This document shows positions 33,805 through 43,325 of a stretch of DNA of 64,000 nucleotides, one piece after another; within the stretch, counting starts at the first letter, position 1, and the number at the start of each line of letters is the position of its first letter. The position numbers were made by a program, and so were the translations under genes. Under the pieces are notes generated by a model. The model ran no database searches and was not told the DNA's origin. It saw only the letters and a list, made by a program, of their open reading frames with translations. This stretch comes from Aliamphritea hakodatensis (GTDB taxonomy: Bacteria > Pseudomonadota > Gammaproteobacteria > Pseudomonadales > Balneatricaceae). Location of the stretch: positions 62,001-126,000 of the forward strand of contig NZ_AP025281.1 of the NCBI RefSeq assembly GCF_024347195.1, in the 5' to 3' direction.

Positions 33805-34749
33805 ATGCGACGCATGAAATCTCTTGCCGTTGCCACCGGTCTGGTGGTGACGCTGGGGGCACCGGTTGCCCCTGCTAAAACAGTTGCTGTTGAAATTCCT
33901 GTCATTGAAAAAGATCTTGCCATCGATAATGCCGGTAACCGGCAAAAAATGTGGACGTACGCCGGTACGGTTCCCGGTCCTGTTGTCAGAGTGACACAGG
34001 GGGATGTGGTTGATTTTTCGATGCTCAATGAGAAGGGTAATAAACAAAGCCATTCCATGGATTTTCACGCCGCCCGGGTCGATGTACTGGACGAATTTGA
34101 AGCAGTACGCCCGGGGAAAACCAAGGCCTATGAGTTTCGAGCTGATTATCCGGGGGTATTCATTTACCACTGCGGGGCAGACCCGATGTCAGAGCATATC
34201 GCCCGGGGGATGTACGGGGTGATCATTGTTGATCCGAAAGAGGGGTATTCTGATGATTTCCCCAAGCCGGACCGGGAATATGTCATCGTACAGGGGGATC
34301 TGTTCGAGCCGGGGACAAAACCGCAGGATATGACGGCGAACATCGGTAAAAAAGCCAGCCTTATCAACGGTAAAGTATTCCACTACGATCCGGTTCACGA
34401 CAGCAATGCCAGTTTAACGCTGGAGTCGAAGCCGGGTGAACGGGTGCGGATTCATTTCGTCAATGCCCAGGTGAACGACAGTGTTGCTTTCCATCCTATT
34501 GCCGGGATCTGGGATAAAGTCTGGGAGAACGGCAACCCGAAAAATGTTTCCTACGGCATTCAGACGTATAACGTCGCGCCGGCCCATTCCGCAACCTTCG
34601 ACCTGATCAGCCCGGCTGACCGGCCCACCAATAACGCCATTGTTGATCATCAGATGAAGAACGCCCTGACCGGCGCGATCACGGTACTGATGAATCATGA
34701 AGATGCTGATCCGGAGTCGGGCCGTAACGGCAACCTTATTCTGCGATAA
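33805..34749 (+). CDS. nirK: Copper-containing nitrite reductase (NirK/AniA-like)
   Basis: 314 aa, start at ATG 33805 behind AAGGAC, with a signal peptide. It reduces nitrite to NO in the periplasm. Every ligand can be mapped on the two-cupredoxin fold. Type 1 copper: His83, Cys123, His131, Met136. Type 2 copper: His88, His122, His282. Catalytic pair: Asp86 and His230 (FHPIAGIWDKVW, the AniA-like form). It is first in a four-gene unit after the NsrR box. Electrons could come from the cytochromes downstream or from the pseudoazurin at 10 kb. Confidence 0.9.
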   Translation: MRRMKSLAVATGLVVTLGAPVAPAKTVAVEIPVIEKDLAIDNAGNRQKMWTYAGTVPGPVVRVTQGDVVDFSMLNEKGNKQSHSMDFHAARVDVLDEFEAVRPGKTKAYEFRADYPGVFIYHCGADPMSEHIARGMYGVIIVDPKEGYSDDFPKPDREYVIVQGDLFEPGTKPQDMTANIGKKASLINGKVFHYDPVHDSNASLTLESKPGERVRIHFVNAQVNDSVAFHPIAGIWDKVWENGNPKNVSYGIQTYNVAPAHSATFDLISPADRPTNNAIVDHQMKNALTGAITVLMNHEDADPESGRNGNLILR

Positions 34750-34808
34750 CCGGCGGTAATCAGTGCAGCGGGATTGCTGCACTGCCTGAATATGAAAAGG
34801 AGGTCTTT

Positions 34809-35894
34809 ATGAATTATCTTTGCAGGCAATGTGTATCAGCGGTGTTACTCGCCGTTGGCATGTTCAGTGCTTTGTCGGTACAGGCGGATGTCCGTCAGTT
34901 CGATATCAGTATCGATGAAGTGGAAATTGAGGTCGCACCGGGCTTTAAGTCGAAGGTCTGGGCCTATAACGGGCAGGTGCCGGGCCCGCTGCTACGGGTG
35001 AAGGAAGGGGATGATGTTGAAGTAATCCTGACCAATAACACCACGCTGAACCACACCATTCACTGGCACGGCACTTTTCAGACGGCTTCCTGGCGGAGTG
35101 ACGGGGTGCCTAATGTGACGCAGCCAACTGTCGAACCCGGTGAGTCTTACACCTACCGTTTCAAGGCCGATAAAGCTGGCAGCCTCTGGTATCACTGCCA
35201 TGTTAACGTGCCGGAGCATGTTGGCTTACGGGGCATGTGGGGGCCGATGATCGTCGATCCGGCAGACCCGCTGCCGATAGAAGAGGAGGTCACTAAAGAC
35301 GCCATTCTGATGTTTACCGGCTGGAATTCCGAGGTGGCAGATACCTACGGTAAAGGCGGTTACCCCGGGGAGACGCTGGATTACTTTTCCATCAACGGTA
35401 AATCATTTCCGATGAGCCAGCCTCTGCGGGTAAAAGAAGGCGATGTGTTACGTCTCAGGCTGTTTGCCGCCGGGCTTGAAACCGCATTCCATCTGCACGG
35501 GCACGATGTGCTGGTCACCCATATTGACGGTACGGCCATTGAAAATCCTTACTGGGCTGATGTGGTGGACATTCCCTCCGGTGGCCGGGTGGATGTGATC
35601 GCCCGGATGGATAATCCGGGGATGTGGATCGCCCATGATCACATCGAGCAGCACATCACCAATAAAGGAGCAATGCCTGGCGGGGCGGCGATGATTGTTG
35701 AATATGAGGGCATTGAAAAAGAAGACTGGTACATCTGGAAAGACAAGGATTATGCCCCGGACTTCTACCTGAGCGACAGCCTGAATAAGGGCTACGGCCT
35801 GCATAACAGCCCTGTTTTTAAAGGCTCGGAAATCGCCGCCAGAGCGAAGAAAAAGAAAAAGAAAAAGAAGAAAAAACAGCAACAGGCGCAGTAG
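34809..35894 (+). CDS. Two-domain multicopper oxidase (NcgA/BCO-like) with a lysine-rich tail
   Basis: 361 aa with signal peptide and AGGAGG ribosome site. The trinuclear-copper motifs are HTIHWHG (His85, His87), YHCHVNVPEH (His129-Cys130-His131), FHLHGHD (His228, His230, His232) and HDHIEQH (His276-His282). The only type 1 Cys is in domain 1. Two-domain oxidases with this layout occur next to nirK in Nitrosomonas europaea (ncgA). The last 20 residues hold an unbroken run of ten lysines followed by Gln-rich residues, which is unusual for an exported protein. Its role in nitrite tolerance is inferred from context. Confidence 0.88.
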   Translation: MNYLCRQCVSAVLLAVGMFSALSVQADVRQFDISIDEVEIEVAPGFKSKVWAYNGQVPGPLLRVKEGDDVEVILTNNTTLNHTIHWHGTFQTASWRSDGVPNVTQPTVEPGESYTYRFKADKAGSLWYHCHVNVPEHVGLRGMWGPMIVDPADPLPIEEEVTKDAILMFTGWNSEVADTYGKGGYPGETLDYFSINGKSFPMSQPLRVKEGDVLRLRLFAAGLETAFHLHGHDVLVTHIDGTAIENPYWADVVDIPSGGRVDVIARMDNPGMWIAHDHIEQHITNKGAMPGGAAMIVEYEGIEKEDWYIWKDKDYAPDFYLSDSLNKGYGLHNSPVFKGSEIAARAKKKKKKKKKKQQQAQ

Positions 35895-36041
35895 CGGAGG
35901 TACCCGCGCTCTGATCCTCTGTGAGCAGGTCAGGGCACGGGTTTCAAAACACCCCTGAGCGTAATATACCCGGGTACCGCAGGAAGCGGTTCATAGGGTG
36001 AGGTTGGTATTTCTTTGGTAAGTTTGAAAGGGAATTTCACT

Positions 36042-36746
36042 ATGAATAACAGACTGAAACAGGCAGGGATGTCCGGGTTGAGCGTATATTTATGGCTATT
36101 TATGACGCCGTTGGCCGCTGGTGATCCCCGGGCGTTTGCCGAACAGAATTGTGCCGGGTGTCATGCGTTAAGTGAACTTGCGCAAGCCGCTCAGACGCTG
36201 GATGAGCGCATAAACCGAAAGGGGCCGCCGCTGCACTATGCCGGTAATAAATACCGGACTGAGTGGCTAGAGCAATGGTTGCAGAATCCGCAACGGATTC
36301 ATCCCGGCGGTACCTTCTTTGGCAGGCATACGGTGGTCACCGATGAAGGTGACATCATTGATGAGCAGACTCTGCTTCCACATCCGACCTTAACCGCCGA
36401 CCAGGCCCGGGAGGTCAGCGGCTATCTGATGACCCTGCAGAGTAAGCGTGATCTGATCAGCGAGGGGGAATACACGCCGAAAAAAGTCTCCAGGAAAATG
36501 GGCGCGATGAATTTTGGCAAGTTTAAGGGATGCCGCACCTGTCACCGGGATGAAGCCGGTTACGGCGGTGTCTCAGGGCCGGAACTGTATACGGCTTATC
36601 AGCGGCTACAGCCGGATTATATCGCCGCCTACATCCGTGACCCACAGCGCTGGGATGCCCGCAGCCTGATGCCGGATAAACACCTCAGTGATAAAGAAAT
36701 CCACAAACTGATTAATTACCTGAAGGTGATAGGAGCAGAACAATGA
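36042..36746 (+). CDS. Periplasmic di-haem cytochrome c (NcgB-like position)
   Basis: 234 aa, start at ATG 36042 behind AAAGGGA; signal peptide ends near LAAG. Two haem sites, CAGCH (residues 37-41) and CRTCH in the C-terminal half, with a candidate axial Met in SLMPDKHLSD. Each half resembles a class I cytochrome c domain. Likely carries electrons to NirK or to the multicopper oxidase. It overlaps the next cytochrome gene by four bases (ATGA). The gap upstream (about 145 bases) has a GGTACC-centred inverted repeat but no clear terminator. Confidence 0.87.
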   Translation: MNNRLKQAGMSGLSVYLWLFMTPLAAGDPRAFAEQNCAGCHALSELAQAAQTLDERINRKGPPLHYAGNKYRTEWLEQWLQNPQRIHPGGTFFGRHTVVTDEGDIIDEQTLLPHPTLTADQAREVSGYLMTLQSKRDLISEGEYTPKKVSRKMGAMNFGKFKGCRTCHRDEAGYGGVSGPELYTAYQRLQPDYIAAYIRDPQRWDARSLMPDKHLSDKEIHKLINYLKVIGAEQ

Positions 36747-37102
36747 AAAATACTGTTCAGGTACTGGCGTTGCTGATGCTGTCTTGCATTGCGTTTGCCG
36801 ACCCAGAGCCCGATTCACCGGGGCAGAAACTGTATACGGTTTACTGCAGCCAGTGCCATGGTCTGGAAGGTGACGGGTTTGGGGTCAATGCCGCGGATAT
36901 GGATATCTTACCCAAGGACCATACCGACACTGATGAAATGGTGTCGCGTACCGATGAAGATCTGTTTAAAGCGATTAAGTTTGGCGGCAAAGCCGTGGGT
37001 AAATCCATTCTGATGCCTAACTGGGACGGCAATATGACCGATGCGGAAATCGATGCGCTGGTGGCCTACCTGCGGGTGCTCTGCTGTGAGGAGGCTGACT
37101 GA
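36743..37102 (+). CDS. Periplasmic mono-haem cytochrome c (NcgC-like position)
   Basis: 119 aa with signal peptide (IAFA), one haem site CSQCHG, and axial Met in SILMPNW. It ends with the unusual VLCCEEAD, two adjacent cysteines. Coupled to the preceding gene through a four-base overlap. Its stop overlaps an ATG that opens a 13-codon frame behind GAGGAGG. It should form the electron chain for the nitrite reductase cluster together with the di-haem protein. Confidence 0.88.
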   Translation: MKNTVQVLALLMLSCIAFADPEPDSPGQKLYTVYCSQCHGLEGDGFGVNAADMDILPKDHTDTDEMVSRTDEDLFKAIKFGGKAVGKSILMPNWDGNMTDAEIDALVAYLRVLCCEEAD

Positions 37103-37343
37103 TGGATGCACATCCGGGTGACGAAACGGAGGGCCAGATTTAGCGCCTGTGAGCGGCGGAGACTTGCGTGCTGAGGCTGATAAACATAACGGGGAAGTAT
37201 GGCCGGCTGATAAAGATGGAGATTTACTATAGATATTCATTTTGTGGATATCATCTATCAGTTTTGGTCTATGTTATTAGTTGTGGTTGAAAAATATACT
37301 TCGCGCATATCAGTTATCCAGTCCGTTTATATAGGTGTTTATT

Positions 37344-38438
37344 ATGAACTTACGCAAGTTGTGGCTTGCTTTGTCTGTTACCGCAGGGGCCAGTCTGAAT
37401 ATGACGGCAGCCACCCAGGTGATGGGCTCAGAATTAATCAGGCCTGCCAAATTGCTGGTGTTAACCAGTCCGGGTGATGCGTCGATGCGTACCTTTCCTG
37501 CGGAAGTGAAGGCCAGCAGCCGGACTGAACTGGCTTTCCGGGTCGCCGGGGAGCTGGCTGAACTGGATATCAGGGAAGGCGAAGAGGTGAAGAAGGGGCA
37601 GTTACTGGCCCGGCTTGACCCCACTGACTATGACGTTGTGCTGCAGCGCTATCAGGCGGAATATAAGCTGGCTGATCAGCAGTTTCAGCGGATCAAAACC
37701 ATGCTGAAACGTAAACTGGTTTCCCAGTCTCAGTACGATGAAAAGGCGGCGGAGCTGAGCATTAAAAGGGCGGGCCTGAAACAGGCGCGGCTGAACCGGG
37801 AGTACACCGAGATTCATGCGCCGTATGACGGGCAGATTTCTCAGCTGCTGGTGGAAAATTATCAGAACTTACAGGCCAAGCAGCCGGTACTGGTGCTGCA
37901 GTCCAGCGATGAGCTGGAGATTGAATTCCAGTTGCCTGAATCGATCATCTCGCTGGAAACCTTGCCTGATGCTGAAGAAAGCCTGGCGGATGTCACCTTT
38001 GATGCCAATCCGAGTGAAGTTTTCAAGGCGAAATATCACGAGCGCACCGCCGAAGCAGACCCTGCCACCGGTGCCTACACCATTACCATGAAAATGCCCA
38101 AACCGGCATCATTACAGGTGTATCCGGGGATGTCCGCCAGTGTCAGCTTCGATCTGGGTAAGGTATTTGTGATCAACGCCAACGGTTTTGTGCTGCCGGT
38201 AGAGGCCATTATTTCTGCGGATGATCAGCCGGTCGACAGCAACCTGCGACAGGTATGGAAAGTGAATCCGGATGATATGTCGGTATACCGGGCTGATGTC
38301 ACCGTCGGCAGTCTGACCGCCAAAGGCCTGCAGATTGAGTCTGGCCTTGAAGCGGGAGATATCATTGTCACTGCCGGTGCCAACTACTTACGTGAAGGTA
38401 TGAAAGTCCGTCCGCTGACGCGTGAGAGGGGGCTGTAA
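37344..38438 (+). CDS. RND efflux periplasmic adaptor (membrane fusion protein)
   Basis: About 364 aa, start at ATG 37344 (a GTG nine bases earlier is also in frame); N-terminal signal sequence. HlyD/AcrA-type layout: lipoyl half-motif LAELDIREGEEVKKGQLLAR, alpha-hairpin about 95-150, second lipoyl half TEIHAPYDGQISQLLVENYQ, then beta-barrel. It links the inner-membrane pump to an outer-membrane channel, for which there is no gene here. The pump gene follows directly. Confidence 0.9.
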   Translation: MNLRKLWLALSVTAGASLNMTAATQVMGSELIRPAKLLVLTSPGDASMRTFPAEVKASSRTELAFRVAGELAELDIREGEEVKKGQLLARLDPTDYDVVLQRYQAEYKLADQQFQRIKTMLKRKLVSQSQYDEKAAELSIKRAGLKQARLNREYTEIHAPYDGQISQLLVENYQNLQAKQPVLVLQSSDELEIEFQLPESIISLETLPDAEESLADVTFDANPSEVFKAKYHERTAEADPATGAYTITMKMPKPASLQVYPGMSASVSFDLGKVFVINANGFVLPVEAIISADDQPVDSNLRQVWKVNPDDMSVYRADVTVGSLTAKGLQIESGLEAGDIIVTAGANYLREGMKVRPLTRERGL

Positions 38439-41400
38439 GTGAACAGTGCAGAGTATTTTATCCGCCATAAAGTCACCAGCTGGATGTTTGTCCTGTTGCT
38501 GGGCATTGGCGGCACCCTATCGTTCTTCGGCCTGGGCCAGTTAGAAGACCCGCCGTTCACCATTAAAGAAGCGCTGGTGATTACCACCTATCCGGGGGCG
38601 TCGGCCCAGCAGGTGGAAGAGGAAGTGACCTATCCGCTGGAAAACCAGATTCAGCAGCTTGCCTGGGTAGATAAGGTTAAGTCCATTTCATCCCCGGGGC
38701 TGTCGCAGATTACCGTTGAAATTAAGAGTATCTATGCCGGTGATCAGCTCAGGCAGATCTGGGATGAACTGCGCCGTAAAGTGAACGATCATCAGGGCGC
38801 ATTGCCGCCGGGGGTGAACACGCCCTGGGTGAATGATGATTTCGGTGATGTATTCGGCGTGCTGTTTGCCGTCACCGGTGACGGTTACAGCTATGAAGAG
38901 CTGAAGGATTACATTGACTTCCTGCGCCGTGAGCTGGTGCTGGTGGACGGCATCAGCAAGGTCAGCGTTGCCGGTGCTCAGTCCGAACAGGTGATCGTGG
39001 AGATTTCCCGTATCAAGCTGAATTCACTGGGCATTTCAATCAACCGGATCTATGACTTGCTGGCGACGCAGAACGTGGTTTCAAATGCCGGTTCGGTGCA
39101 GGTGGGCAGCGAATATATCCGTATTTCACCCACCGGTGAGTTTACCGATGTGTCTGAGCTGAACCGGTTAATCATCAGTGAGACCGGATCTTCACAACTG
39201 ATTCGCCTGGGTGACGTGGCGGATATTAAGCGCGGTTATGCGGAAGTGCCGGATAATCTGGTGTCCTATAACGGCGAGCAGGCGTTACATGTGGGCGTAT
39301 CCTTCAGCAGCGGCGTGAACGTTGTGGACGTGGGGGCTGCACTGGAAAAACGCCTGGCAGAACTGGAGTATGAACGGCCCATCGGCATGGAGGTGTATAC
39401 CCTCTATAACCAGCCGGTTGAAGTCGATGCCTCGGTGAATAACTTCATTAACAACCTGTTGGCGGCCATCGTCATTGTGGCGCTGGTACTGCTGGTGTTC
39501 ATGGGCTTTAAGAGCGGCCTGCTGATCAGTGCGGTTTTGTTGCTGACCATCATGGGCTCGTTCATCTTCATGAGCGTGATGGACATTAACCTGCAACGGA
39601 TCTCGCTGGGGGCGCTGATCATTGCGCTGGGGATGCTGGTGGACAATGCCATCGTGGTCACCGAAGGGATGTTGATTAACCTGAAACGGGGCTATACAAA
39701 GCTGGATGCTGCCCGGCAGGTGGTGACTCAGAACCAGTGGCCTCTGTTAGGCGCGACAATCATTGCGGTGCTGGCGTTTGCGCCGATCGGCCTGTCACCG
39801 GATGCCACCGGCGAGTTTGCCGGTTCGTTATTCTGGGTGCTGCTGATTTCCCTGATGTTGTCATGGATCACCGCAATAACCCTGACGCCGTTCTTCTGTG
39901 AACTGCTGTTTAAAGAGCAACAGCAGGATGCGGATCAGGCTGACGCCGATCCTTATCAGGGCTTTGTGTTTGTGGTGTATAAATCGTTGCTGGATCTGTG
40001 CCTGCGCTGGCGCTGGACAACCCTGACGGTTGTACTGGCCGCGACAGTACTGGCCATTGTCAGCTTTTCACAGGTAAAGCAGGCGTTCTTTCCGCCTTCA
40101 ACCACGGCGATGTTTCTGGTGGATTACTGGCGCAGCCAGGGGACGGATATCCGGGTCACCGCAGAAGATATGAAAGCGATCGAAAACCGGTTGCTTGAGG
40201 ATGAGCGGGTTGAATACGTTGCGACGACCACCGGGCAGGGTGCTCTGCGTTATATGCTGACGTACGCCCCGGAAAAGCAGTACGCGGCCTATGGTCAGCT
40301 GATGGTGCGGACCGTTGATAGCACGGTGATCCAGGCGGTACTGGCGGACCTGGATCAGGAACTGAAAGATAATTATCCACAGGCCCAGTTTAAGCTGAAA
40401 CGGCTGGAAATCGGTCCGTCGACCGATGCCAAATTAGAACTGCGGATTAACGGCCCCGATCCGGATGTGCTGCGCCAGATTGCCAGCGAAGCGCTGACGG
40501 TATTCCGGGATGATCCGGTGGCAACCAATATCCGCCACGACTGGCGTGAACGGTCCAAGCTGATCCGCCCTGAGTTTCTGGAAGCGCAGGCCCGCCGTGC
40601 GGGGATCAGCAAGCAGGATCTGGATGCCATGCTGCAGCTGAACTTCAGCGGTAAGAACATCGGCCTGTACAGGGACGGTACCACTTTGTTGCCGATCATT
40701 GCCCGGACCCCGGACAGCGAGCGGCTGAATATCGACAACCTGCCTGACCTGACCATCTGGAGCCCCCGCTATAACAGCTGGATTCCGGTGGATCAGATCG
40801 TCGGCAGCTTTGATGTGGTCTGGGAAGACTCGCTGATTGTGCGCCGTGACCGCAAACGTACGCTGACCCTGATGACGGACCCGGATCTGTTTGGTGATGA
40901 TACGGCCGCTGCGCTGCAGAGCCGGCTGAAACCGAAGATCGAAGCACTGGAACTGCCACCGGGATACAGCGTTGAATGGGGCGGTGAGGACGAAAGCTCC
41001 CGGGATGCTCAGGCACCTATTTTCAAGGCCATGCCGCTGGGATTCCTGGCCATGTTCCTGATTACTCTGGTGCTGTTTAACTCGGTACGCAAACCGCTGG
41101 TGATCTGGGCAACTGTGCCGCTGGCGATCACCGGCGTGACGCTGGGGCTGCTGGCGCTGAATCTGCCATTCGGTTTCATGGCGATGCTTGGTTTCCTGAG
41201 TTTGTCAGGCATGCTGCTGAAAAACGGTATCGTATTGCTGGATCAGATCAATCTGGAACTGGATGCCGGTAAAGACCCTTATGCCGCGGTGTTTGATTCA
41301 GCGGTTTCCCGGGTTCGGCCGGTCTGTATGGCCGCAATTACGACCATTTTGGGGATGATTCCCCTGCTGTTTGATGACTTTTTTGCCAGTATGGCGGTGG

Positions 41401-41516
41401 TAATCAGCTTTGGCCTGGGGGTCGCAACCATTCTGACCCTGATCATAGTGCCGGTGTTGTATACCATGGCATACAGAATTAAGTATCAGCCCCGGAGTGA
41501 GATCAGCAAACCGTGA
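38439..41516 (+). CDS. RND multidrug efflux permease (AcrB superfamily)
   Basis: 1025 aa from GTG 38439, immediately after the adaptor stop. Twelve membrane helices and two large periplasmic loops. The start EDPPFTIKEALVITTYPGAS is that of the proteobacterial VmeI/TriC-like group. The helix-4 segment with the proton-relay aspartates is seen in IALGMLVDNAIVVTEGM. It is complete. Substrate unknown; the neighbouring regulator may respond to it. Confidence 0.92.
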   Translation: MNSAEYFIRHKVTSWMFVLLLGIGGTLSFFGLGQLEDPPFTIKEALVITTYPGASAQQVEEEVTYPLENQIQQLAWVDKVKSISSPGLSQITVEIKSIYAGDQLRQIWDELRRKVNDHQGALPPGVNTPWVNDDFGDVFGVLFAVTGDGYSYEELKDYIDFLRRELVLVDGISKVSVAGAQSEQVIVEISRIKLNSLGISINRIYDLLATQNVVSNAGSVQVGSEYIRISPTGEFTDVSELNRLIISETGSSQLIRLGDVADIKRGYAEVPDNLVSYNGEQALHVGVSFSSGVNVVDVGAALEKRLAELEYERPIGMEVYTLYNQPVEVDASVNNFINNLLAAIVIVALVLLVFMGFKSGLLISAVLLLTIMGSFIFMSVMDINLQRISLGALIIALGMLVDNAIVVTEGMLINLKRGYTKLDAARQVVTQNQWPLLGATIIAVLAFAPIGLSPDATGEFAGSLFWVLLISLMLSWITAITLTPFFCELLFKEQQQDADQADADPYQGFVFVVYKSLLDLCLRWRWTTLTVVLAATVLAIVSFSQVKQAFFPPSTTAMFLVDYWRSQGTDIRVTAEDMKAIENRLLEDERVEYVATTTGQGALRYMLTYAPEKQYAAYGQLMVRTVDSTVIQAVLADLDQELKDNYPQAQFKLKRLEIGPSTDAKLELRINGPDPDVLRQIASEALTVFRDDPVATNIRHDWRERSKLIRPEFLEAQARRAGISKQDLDAMLQLNFSGKNIGLYRDGTTLLPIIARTPDSERLNIDNLPDLTIWSPRYNSWIPVDQIVGSFDVVWEDSLIVRRDRKRTLTLMTDPDLFGDDTAAALQSRLKPKIEALELPPGYSVEWGGEDESSRDAQAPIFKAMPLGFLAMFLITLVLFNSVRKPLVIWATVPLAITGVTLGLLALNLPFGFMAMLGFLSLSGMLLKNGIVLLDQINLELDAGKDPYAAVFDSAVSRVRPVCMAAITTILGMIPLLFDDFFASMAVVISFGLGVATILTLIIVPVLYTMAYRIKYQPRSEISKP

Positions 41517-42457
41517 AACTAGATGATTTAAGTCAGATCGATATGCGTCTGCTGGTGGCATTTAATGCCCTGATGGAAGAGCTCAGTGTGACCCGGGCGG
41601 CAGACCGTCTGTCGTCGTCTCAGCCTGCCATGAGCCGCAACCTGCGTCAGCTGCGCATTCTGTTTGCCGATGAATTGTTTACCCGCCAGTCCCACGGGCT
41701 GGCGGCAACCCCCCGGGCAGAGCAGCTGCACCTGCAGATGCGGCCCTTGCTGGACAGTATTCTGCGGCTGGTGGCACCGGTGCAGCTGGAGCTGAAAACC
41801 TTAAAGCGCTGTTTCAGCCTGAGTATGATCGATCCGATTTCTCAGACTTTGATCGCACCGCTGCTCAGTCATCTGCAGGAACATGCCCCGCAGGTGACAC
41901 TGAAAATACAGAGCCTGGAAGATTACAGCATGGATCTGCTGATTGCCGGGCAGCTGGATTTTATTATCAATTTTGGTAACGAGGCACCGGCGAATATTCA
42001 TTCGCGGATGCTGGCAGAAGAACGGCCGGTTTGTGTGGTGGGGCCGGATCATCCGCTGGCCGGCAACAGCAGTGTCAGCTATGAGGAATTTATCTGCCAG
42101 AAACATGTGGACTTTATGCTGCCGGGGTTTTCCGATGAGAACCAGCCGGACTGGCTGATGAATATTCCTGATCCCCATTTGCAAACCAATAATATGGTGA
42201 CCGCCCAGAATGCTATTTGTGACGGGCAACTGGTGATGATTGGCGGTGAAAAACTGTCGCAGTTCGCGCCACGGGCAGAAGAATCGGTGGCGATTCCTTT
42301 CGCGGAAAAAGAGAACATCCCGACGGTGCCGATGCGGCTGTTCTGGCACAAACGCTACCACGATGACCTTTCGCACCGCTGGATGCGGGATCTCATCAAC
42401 AAGCTGATATTCAGTCAGTGTCCGACGGCACGGCAGACGTCCGGAAGCGTTTTTTAA
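41513..42457 (+). CDS. LysR-family regulator co-transcribed with the RND pump
   Basis: 314 aa from GTG 41513, overlapping the pump stop by four bases (GTGA). The helix-turn-helix (TRAADRLSSSQPAMSRNLRQL) is of the NodD/LinR type. A LysR gene placed last in the operon it may control, rather than divergent from it, is less common. It ends tail-to-tail with the XRE regulator gene, overlapping by four bases. Confidence 0.88.
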   Translation: MKLDDLSQIDMRLLVAFNALMEELSVTRAADRLSSSQPAMSRNLRQLRILFADELFTRQSHGLAATPRAEQLHLQMRPLLDSILRLVAPVQLELKTLKRCFSLSMIDPISQTLIAPLLSHLQEHAPQVTLKIQSLEDYSMDLLIAGQLDFIINFGNEAPANIHSRMLAEERPVCVVGPDHPLAGNSSVSYEEFICQKHVDFMLPGFSDENQPDWLMNIPDPHLQTNNMVTAQNAICDGQLVMIGGEKLSQFAPRAEESVAIPFAEKENIPTVPMRLFWHKRYHDDLSHRWMRDLINKLIFSQCPTARQTSGSVF

Positions 42458-43209
42458 TTCCCTGATACCTGTTTAACCGGCCGGCGTAAGGGCCTGAATA
42501 CTTCAGGCTCCCAGGGGCGCATCGCGACAATCAGGCTGGTGCCGTGACGTTCTGACTGCATGGCCGACTGGTCGCTCTGGCTGATATCTGCAAATTCATG
42601 GCTCAGTTGGCGGATCTTGTTCAGCAATTCGCTGTGCGAACCGCGGGTCAGTAATCCGGATAAAAACAGCCGGATCTCATCTTCGCCGCTGAATGATGAT
42701 TTCAGAAAGTCGGCCTGGATATGCTGTTCATAAAAACGGGCGATTGGCCCGTTTGGAATCCACTCAAACTGCCGGGCAATGCGCAGCTTTACCCGGTTAT
42801 TGGGCAGTAATTCGATCACTTTCAGTTTATCCAGTTTTGCCAGCAGGCGAATGCCTTCGTGTTCTTCGATGGCGTATTGTTCGGTAATTTCAGTAAAGCT
42901 AAGGCCGTTGATCAGAAAGTGAGTCAGCAATAACAGTTTATTGTCTGCTGCCAGTTCCTGTTCCTGTTGTAGGGTGAGGTGGGTGGTCTGGCGCTTGCTG
43001 CGCGCCATCAGTGTGACCAGATCGGCAAACTCAAGCTCCAGCCAGTCACATAACCGGTCAAGCCGTTCCAGGCTGAGGTTATGTTCGGCAAACAGCCGCT
43101 TGACGCTTGCCTCCGATAAACTCAGTACCTGTGCGACATCCTTATAGGTTTTTCCCTGCTGTTTCAGTTCTCTTTTCAGGGCGTCGATCAGTGCCGTTCG
43201 CTGAGCCAT
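42454..43209 (-). CDS. XRE-family regulator with a large C-terminal domain
   Basis: 251 aa. An N-terminal helix-turn-helix (YKDVAQVLSLSEASVKRLFAE, residues about 20-45) is followed by about 180 residues of unassigned, mostly helical sequence. The latter includes a possible second winged helix (LSFTEITEQYAIEEHEGI... LLAKLDKLKVIELLP). The effector is unknown. It is divergent from the phytoceramidase-like gene across 116 bases and could regulate it. Confidence 0.8.
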   Translation of the reverse strand: MAQRTALIDALKRELKQQGKTYKDVAQVLSLSEASVKRLFAEHNLSLERLDRLCDWLELEFADLVTLMARSKRQTTHLTLQQEQELAADNKLLLLTHFLINGLSFTEITEQYAIEEHEGIRLLAKLDKLKVIELLPNNRVKLRIARQFEWIPNGPIARFYEQHIQADFLKSSFSGEDEIRLFLSGLLTRGSHSELLNKIRQLSHEFADISQSDQSAMQSERHGTSLIVAMRPWEPEVFRPLRRPVKQVSGN

Positions 43210-43325
43210 CGTATTATCCGTCGCAACCTTGAGTTGAATTATATAATACAGGAACAGAACACATTGCCTTACCGGTTTAGCTTGCTCAGTGTGGCAGCAA
43301 ATAACACCGGGGAGGAATCCATATT

